Shown in pieces: positions 5,832-9,432 of a stretch of 9,432 bases of DNA. The notes under the pieces were generated by a model, which worked only from the letters and a program-made list of their open reading frames with translations, was not told where the DNA came from and searched no databases. The translations under genes were made by a program, and so were the position numbers. Origin of the DNA: a bacterium (lineage in GTDB: Bacteria > Patescibacteriota > Minisyncoccia > UBA6257 > Colwellbacteraceae). The first letter of the stretch is position 1. Each line of letters starts with the position of its first letter. The stretch covers positions 1-9,432 of the forward strand of contig JAJZPD010000025.1 of NCBI GenBank assembly GCA_021811305.1, written 5' to 3'.

Positions 5832-7064
5832 TTAAAACTTGATGATTCCCTTATCGAAGTTATCGATGAGCATCTCTTCCATCTTCCCGTCTCCGCCGAC
5901 GAACTCCTCGAAAATCTTGGTCCACATCGCTTCGCGCTGGTGGTAATTGAACCCTTCGTCTTTTCCTTCCATAAAGGAAACCAACGACATTGCATTGTCT
6001 TCCAGGTCGAAGCTCACCACCTCGTCCTTCCCTCCGTCAAAAATTCCCCCGACCCAGTCCAAGTTGTGCCAGAGATGCAGATTAAACATCTTGGTCGGCT
6101 CGGAATACTGCGTGATGTCCCGCTCTCCGCGGGCCCAGTGCATCGATTCAGGGTTGACCCGCGGCAGGAAAAGGCGCGGGTCTTGCGGATTGATCTTCGA
6201 AAGATAGCGCTGAACAATGAGCCACTCCCCGTCCTCGGCCTTGTAAATCTCGGGAACGTCTCCGCGCAGCAGTGATTTCAGCTTTTCGGCGAAGTCCGTC
6301 TCTTTGGCGTAGCGGCGGAAAAGCTTGGAATAGAAGTCAATCTCGTGGTAGTAGTGCATAAATAACGAGAAGTCGCGCAAGAACTTCCCGGGCACGTTTT
6401 CTTTGATCGGATTAAGGAAAATAACCCCGAACTCCTTGAGGTGGCTGACGTTGTGGTGTTTCTTGGCCACGAACTTTAACGCGATCTCATGCCAGGCCGG
6501 ACCGAGAACGCGAACTTCGATTTCGCGCTCCTCGAAATCATTGGCGGTAAAATCGCTGTACGCAACCTCGAACGTTTCATGCATCCACTCTTCGCTCTCG
6601 ATAAAGCGCAGGGCGCTGAAAACCTCGGCCACGTCATGCTTGGCCAGTACCTCGTCGACCGTCTTAAGTCCCAGATATTCGAGCAGATGCTCTGGCGGAC
6701 GCTTCCGCAGTATCCCCTCGGCACGATCCTTCTTCAAGAAGAAGCCTTTTCCGACTCGAGCCACTTTTTTCGACAGGTTGACGGCTTTTTCAAACTCATC
6801 CTTGCCCTCCACGGTCTCCAGATATTTTAAAAGCTCTTTTTCGTTAGTTAGAATCTCCGAGCGCAAAACGCTCCGCACATGGTTGGCCGATCGCTCATTC
6901 GAATCGAGCATTTTCATGGTCTTCTCCATCTCGGCGCAGTTGTCGTTGTAGACCTTGTCCAGTACGCCTTTTTTCCCCGTTCTTTTTTCCATTTCCCTAT
7001 CAAGGGAAGAGATTAGATCGGGGTTCACGTTTAAGACTTTAGCCAGCGGTTCGCAATGTTCCAT
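5832..7064 (-). CDS. Unrecognised 410-residue cytoplasmic protein
   Basis: I do not recognise this family. The protein is charged, without a signal peptide or membrane segment, so it is probably cytoplasmic. Residues 1-135 are rich in Lys/Glu and look helical. The middle and C-terminal parts are rich in Trp, His, Tyr and Phe: LGPAWHEIALKFVAKKHHNV (187-206), FSLFMHYYHEIDFYSKLFRR (232-251) and FNLHLWHNLDWVGGIFDGG (327-345). These clusters could form a catalytic or metal/ligand pocket, but I see no known active-site signature. The start ATG 7064 directly follows a -10-like box and has no Shine-Dalgarno. The gene stands between the sugar kinase and the aldolase, all on one strand, which suggests but does not show a role in sugar-phosphate metabolism. 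Composition and codon use resemble its neighbours. Confidence 0.85.
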   Translation of the reverse strand: MEHCEPLAKVLNVNPDLISSLDREMEKRTGKKGVLDKVYNDNCAEMEKTMKMLDSNERSANHVRSVLRSEILTNEKELLKYLETVEGKDEFEKAVNLSKKVARVGKGFFLKKDRAEGILRKRPPEHLLEYLGLKTVDEVLAKHDVAEVFSALRFIESEEWMHETFEVAYSDFTANDFEEREIEVRVLGPAWHEIALKFVAKKHHNVSHLKEFGVIFLNPIKENVPGKFLRDFSLFMHYYHEIDFYSKLFRRYAKETDFAEKLKSLLRGDVPEIYKAEDGEWLIVQRYLSKINPQDPRLFLPRVNPESMHWARGERDITQYSEPTKMFNLHLWHNLDWVGGIFDGGKDEVVSFDLEDNAMSLVSFMEGKDEGFNYHQREAMWTKIFEEFVGGDGKMEEMLIDNFDKGIIKF

Positions 7065-7073
7065 ATATTAAAA

Positions 7074-7101
7074 AGTTTAAAGCGAAAAGTGTAAAACGCA
7101 A
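7074..7101 (-). promoter_or_regulatory. Candidate promoter of the 410-residue gene
   Basis: TTGCGT (7096-7101) and TAAACT (7074-7079) on the - strand are 16 bases apart, and the ATG follows after nine bases, giving a predicted leader of about two bases. TAAACT is the same -10-like box as before the aldolase gene. The -35-like box lies inside one arm of the large hairpin in this spacer. Confidence 0.35.
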
Positions 7102-7155
7102 AATAACTACTGGCCGTTAGGCACTGTTATTTTGCACTTTACGCTTTTAGTTTTG
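7081..7155 (-). repeat. Large imperfect hairpin between PfkB and the 410-residue gene
   Basis: A near-perfect inverted repeat fills this 94-base spacer. Positions 7085-7107 pair with 7126-7148 over 23 positions around an 18-base loop. In the sense (-) direction two of these are G-U wobbles and one is an A-C mismatch, whereas on the + strand the count is two mismatches and one wobble. The inner ten pairs (GCAAAATAAC with GTTATTTTGC) are perfect. The arms are again built from the AAAGCG/CGCTTT and GCAAAA/TTTTGC words found in all spacers. The stem is AT-rich, so it differs from a classical GC-rich terminator, although T-rich sequence follows it in the sense direction. Confidence 0.75.
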
Positions 7156-7158
7156 CGT

Positions 7159-8175
7159 TTATTTCTGCGCTTCTATCTTAATTTTCTTCCACCTAGGATT
7201 CGATTCGAATTCCCGCTTAGTCAGAATTCCGGGAGTGGCTCCGATTTGTTCCACGACGGACGTGGCGTTGGCTGAGGCGAGGCGTATCGCGTACTCGACG
7301 GTTTCGGCGCCGGTCTTTTTGCGGCCGTCCCACCCACGCGCCAGCAGTCCAGCCAAAAATCCCGACCCGAAAGCGTCGCCGGCGCCGGTCCGGTCGGCGA
7401 TCTTCTTTTCGGGAAAAACGCCGGCGCGGTAAACCACCTCGCCGTCTGAGACCATCACCCCTTTCGGGCCGGCGGTCACGGCAACTATTCCCGGAACAAG
7501 CTCGTCAAGCTTTTTAAAAACTTCCTTATGCCTGGCGAAGGGAATACCAGCTAAAGACGCCGCCTCACCGTCGTTCACCACGAGAAAGTCAATATTCTTA
7601 AGATGCTTCAGCAGTTTAGCGCGGCCGGAACCAACGAGCTGTCTGTAGGATGGATTTAGCGCGACTCCGATCTTATTTTTTACCGCGTACTCCAGTAGGC
7701 GGTCGAACTCGCGGTAGGATTCTCCAGGAAGCGAGACGTACCAGAAGCGGCTTTTTAGCCTGCTAAGATTCACGTTCTTTAAGGTGAAGTCGTTGATAGC
7801 GCCGTGATGAGTAAGAATGCTGCGCTCTCCTTTCTGTAATAGAAGGACGGAAAAGGAGGTCGATTTATCCTTAGAGTACTCAATGAGGCTTTCCGAAACT
7901 TTTTCAGCTTCGAGCCGGCGCTTAACTTCTGCCCCGAGCGAATCCCGTCCGATCTTGGTAAAAAGTGCGGTCCTAAATCCCTGGCGGGCGAAGGTAACGC
8001 TGGCGTTAGCTGCATTTCCACCAAGAGTAAAAACAACGTCTTCCACTCCATACTTTTCACCGAAGGGAATGGAGATAGCTTTGCCGGAGGGAGCTTTCTT
8101 ATAATCGGTCAATTCGAAATCCGTCTTCCAGAACGAATCAATGGTGGTACTGCCGATGGCAACAATGTCATGCAT
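7159..8175 (-). CDS. PfkB-family carbohydrate kinase
   Basis: A 338-residue ribokinase/PfkB-family kinase that would transfer phosphate from ATP to a sugar, sugar phosphate or nucleoside. It begins MHDIVAIGSTTIDSFW, the usual first strand with its substrate-binding Asp. The N-terminal PfkB signature is around FTLGGNAANASVTFARQGF (49-67). The C-terminal signature DRTGAGDAFGSGFLAG (261-276) carries the anion hole and catalytic base Asp267. NDGEA (201-205) and VTAGPKG (233-239) are typical nucleotide-site elements. I chose ATG 8175 because homology starts there and TATAAT lies six bases upstream; in-frame ATGs at 8196 and 8322 would add translated spacer sequence. Placement between a transketolase subunit and an aldolase makes phosphofructokinase-like or ribokinase-like activity attractive, but substrate cannot be read from the sequence. 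Confidence 0.92.
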   Translation of the reverse strand: MHDIVAIGSTTIDSFWKTDFELTDYKKAPSGKAISIPFGEKYGVEDVVFTLGGNAANASVTFARQGFRTALFTKIGRDSLGAEVKRRLEAEKVSESLIEYSKDKSTSFSVLLLQKGERSILTHHGAINDFTLKNVNLSRLKSRFWYVSLPGESYREFDRLLEYAVKNKIGVALNPSYRQLVGSGRAKLLKHLKNIDFLVVNDGEAASLAGIPFARHKEVFKKLDELVPGIVAVTAGPKGVMVSDGEVVYRAGVFPEKKIADRTGAGDAFGSGFLAGLLARGWDGRKKTGAETVEYAIRLASANATSVVEQIGATPGILTKREFESNPRWKKIKIEAQK

Positions 8176-8181
8176 AAAACA

Positions 8182-8187
8182 ATTATA
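8182..8187 (-). promoter_or_regulatory. Candidate -10 box of the PfkB kinase gene
   Basis: A perfect TATAAT stands six bases before ATG 8175, which puts the expected transcription start at or next to the A of the start codon. No good -35 box is seen 16-18 bases upstream; unlike at the other promoters the nearest TTGCG word is about 36 bases away. The box also argues against translation starting upstream at 8196 or 8322. Confidence 0.45.
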
Positions 8188-8218
8188 ACCACTCATTGCG
8201 GCCAGAGCCAGAGACAAT

Positions 8219-8451
8219 GGGAAACGCAAAAGGAAAAGCGCAAAATTCAAAATAACGAACGAACAAGCGCAAAGCGAAAAGCGTAAAACAAAGGAGCGCA
8301 AAGCGAAAAGCGCAAAATGCAAAAGTTAAAGTAGGGATTAGGGACTGGGGATTAGGGTTTAGTCCGCCATCCATCATTCGCAGTCCCTAACCCCCAACCC
8401 CTAGTCCCTAGTAAGTGTTTTTCGCTTTTAGCTTTTAGTTTTTCGCTTTAA
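8219..8451 (-). repeat. Intergenic heptamer-hairpin repeat, copy D (core 8325-8412)
   Basis: Copy D fills most of the 252-base spacer between the transketolase and PfkB genes and is oriented with transcription. The 88-base core has four 5' heptamers; the invariant block is 8349-8390. In the sense direction TTGGGGGTTAGGG (8385-8397) pairs with CCCTAATCCCCAG (8345-8357) with two wobbles. The stem can continue through TAGGGACTAGGGG against TCCCTAATCCCTA with one mismatch and a terminal wobble, about 26 positions in all. Four G-tracts (loops of 4, 2 and 3) give a G-quadruplex pattern. The A-rich flank overlaps the last codons and stop of the transketolase gene. The T-rich flank (8219-8324) is the longest of the four, with several GCGCAAA/AAAGCG words. 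Confidence 0.9.
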
Positions 8452-9426
8452 AGCCTTCTTCACTGCCTCCTTAATGTCCTTCACTCCCATTCCGTACTTT
8501 TCGACAAGCTCTTTCGGATTTCCGGACTCGCCGAAGACTCCTTGCAGGCCAACAAACTCCATCGGCGTCGGCGAACCTTTGGCCAAAACCTCGGCTACCG
8601 CTCCGCCTAACCCCCCTATAACCTGATGCTCTTCCACCGTAACGACCGCGCCACATTTTTTCGCAACCTCGATTATCTTTTTTTCATCGATCGGCTTAAT
8701 CGTGTGGTTGTTAACCACCATAACGTTGATCCCTTCTTTTTCCAGCTCCTTGGCCGCCGCCAAGGCGTTATAAACCAGGGTGCCGCAGGCGATAATCGCA
8801 GCTTGCGGCTTCGTTGTCTGATAGAAGACCTCGGCCTTGCCGACCTCGAAGGGCGTTTCTTCAGTAGTGATAATTGGGGTCTTCTCGCGCGCAAACCGCA
8901 GATAAATCGGGCCAATCGTCTCGGCGGCGGCGATAGTCGCCTTCTTCGCCTCGATCGCATCGCATGGAACGATGACCGTCATATTGGCCATCACCCGCAT
9001 TGTTGCGATATCCTCTACTGCTTGGTGAGTGGCGCCGTCCGGTCCGGTCGAGATTCCAGCATGATGGCCGGCGATTTTTACGTTGGAATCATTGTAGGAG
9101 ATGGTAGTGCGGATCTGCTCCCAGTTCCGTCCGGGGGAAAAGGTGGCGTAAGAGGAGATGAACGGGATTTTCCCGGCGATGCCCAAGCCGGCGGCGATGG
9201 TCGCCAAATTTTGTTCGGCCACTCCGACCTCAAAAAAGCGGTCGGGGTATTTTTTAGAAAACGCCTCCGAGCGCGTCGACTCTGTCAGGTCGGCGCAAAG
9301 AACCACTACGTTCGGATCTTTTTCTCCGGCAATAAGCAGCCCGTCGCCGTAGCCGTTCCTGATTGGCGCTTCTTCTATTTTTTCGGCTCCGAGATTCGGA
9401 GATAATTTTGCGGTTTTATTTAGCAT
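8428..9426 (-). CDS. Transketolase, C-terminal (pyrimidine-binding) subunit
   Basis: A 332-residue protein corresponding to the pyrimidine-binding and C-terminal domains of transketolase. With an N-terminal thiamine-diphosphate-binding partner it would move two-carbon units between sugar phosphates in the non-oxidative pentose phosphate pathway. VVVLCADLTESTR (40-52) and FFEVGVAEQNLATIAAGLGI (64-83) are seen, with Glu71 as the cofactor-activating glutamate. GPDGATHQAVEDIA matches the conserved His loop that contacts substrate. The ThDP GDG motif is absent, as expected of a split enzyme. ATG 9426 fits the usual start of such subunits; the partner subunit should lie just beyond the right edge. 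The last residues KALKRKTKS are encoded by the repeat word that also forms the end of prfA, read there in another frame. A DXS or pyruvate dehydrogenase beta relative is less likely. Confidence 0.9.
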   Translation of the reverse strand: MLNKTAKLSPNLGAEKIEEAPIRNGYGDGLLIAGEKDPNVVVLCADLTESTRSEAFSKKYPDRFFEVGVAEQNLATIAAGLGIAGKIPFISSYATFSPGRNWEQIRTTISYNDSNVKIAGHHAGISTGPDGATHQAVEDIATMRVMANMTVIVPCDAIEAKKATIAAAETIGPIYLRFAREKTPIITTEETPFEVGKAEVFYQTTKPQAAIIACGTLVYNALAAAKELEKEGINVMVVNNHTIKPIDEKKIIEVAKKCGAVVTVEEHQVIGGLGGAVAEVLAKGSPTPMEFVGLQGVFGESGNPKELVEKYGMGVKDIKEAVKKALKRKTKS

Positions 9427-9432
9427 GGGGGT

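Noticed and set aside
8176..8322. Longer PfkB start sites at 8322 or 8196
   Set aside because: The added residues are repeat-derived and unlike any kinase N-terminus, and the TATAAT at 8182-8187 would lie inside the coding region.
8183..8377. A 64-codon open frame starting at the ATGATGG of the invariant block and running through copy D
   Set aside because: Its sequence is translated repeat (FAFCAFRFALL and similar). In copy A the same ATG leads into a different spacer and a stop. There is no ribosome binding site, and it would end inside the PfkB promoter region.
183..8412. CRISPR array or telomere-like repeat
   Set aside because: Copies are kilobases apart with genes between, no regular spacers exist and no cas gene is seen. 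The TTAGGG resemblance is part of a heptamer in internal spacers, not a chromosome end.
183..8412. Insertion-sequence remnant
   Set aside because: No transposase fragment is present and no target-site duplication could be identified. A non-autonomous palindromic element remains possible and is covered in the findings.
8626..9405. A 259-codon open frame on the + strand opposite the transketolase gene
   Set aside because: It is a shadow of a strongly conserved gene in GC-rich codons, lacks a recognisable domain and has no promoter or ribosome binding site.
1..9432. tRNA, rRNA or riboswitch in the spacers
   Set aside because: The spacers are short and accounted for by repeat words and hairpins; I found no cloverleaf with a TTCRA loop and no known aptamer signature.

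Overview
The window looks like a chromosomal segment of a Candidate Phyla Radiation (Patescibacteria) bacterium, probably Parcubacteria-like. This is an inference from four features: a split two-subunit transketolase beside a PfkB kinase and a class II aldolase, a short CofE-like protein, a coiled-coil/lytic-transglycosylase fusion, and a near absence of Shine-Dalgarno sequences. TAA, TAG and TGA all end genes here. No tRNA, rRNA, transposase, CRISPR array or phage gene is visible.

Layout. The 3' end of prfA (release factor 1) enters on the + strand (1-167). Every other gene is on the - strand, so the map reads from right to left: transketolase C-terminal subunit (8428-9426), PfkB-family sugar kinase (7159-8175), an unrecognised 410-residue protein (5832-7064), class II fructose-bisphosphate aldolase (4810-5703), ribosomal protein L25/CTC (4120-4773), a membrane-anchored coiled-coil protein with a lytic-transglycosylase domain (2694-4130), the AAA+ ATPase RarA (1219-2475) and a CofE-like protein (307-1041). 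The right-hand half is a central-carbon neighbourhood (non-oxidative pentose phosphate and lower glycolysis). The left-hand half is translation, cell wall and DNA maintenance. Only aldolase-L25-transglycosylase looks like a tight operon. The other genes are separated by 94-252 bases of repeat-laden spacer.

The striking content is in the spacers. Four of them (after prfA, rarA, the transglycosylase and the transketolase) carry the same element. It is an 81-95 bp core built from heptamers of the type ACTAGGG on one side and CCCTAAT on the other, surrounding a 42-base block identical in all four copies. Core lengths are 81, 88, 88 and 95, differing by exactly one heptamer each. The arms pair, a two-sided substitution preserves the pairing, and the wobbles fall so that they pair in the direction of the upstream gene's transcript. 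Outside the core lie A-rich words (GCGAAAAACTAAAAGC type) touching or overlapping the upstream stop codon, and T-rich words (TTTTGCGCTTT type) ahead of the next start codon. The same outer words flank unrelated hairpins in two further spacers. The T-rich words place a TTGCGC/TTGCGT box 16-18 bases from a -10-like box close to four start codons, suggesting promoters for leaderless or nearly leaderless mRNAs. Whether the element is a terminator/3'-UTR RNA, a mobile palindrome or both cannot be decided from this window.
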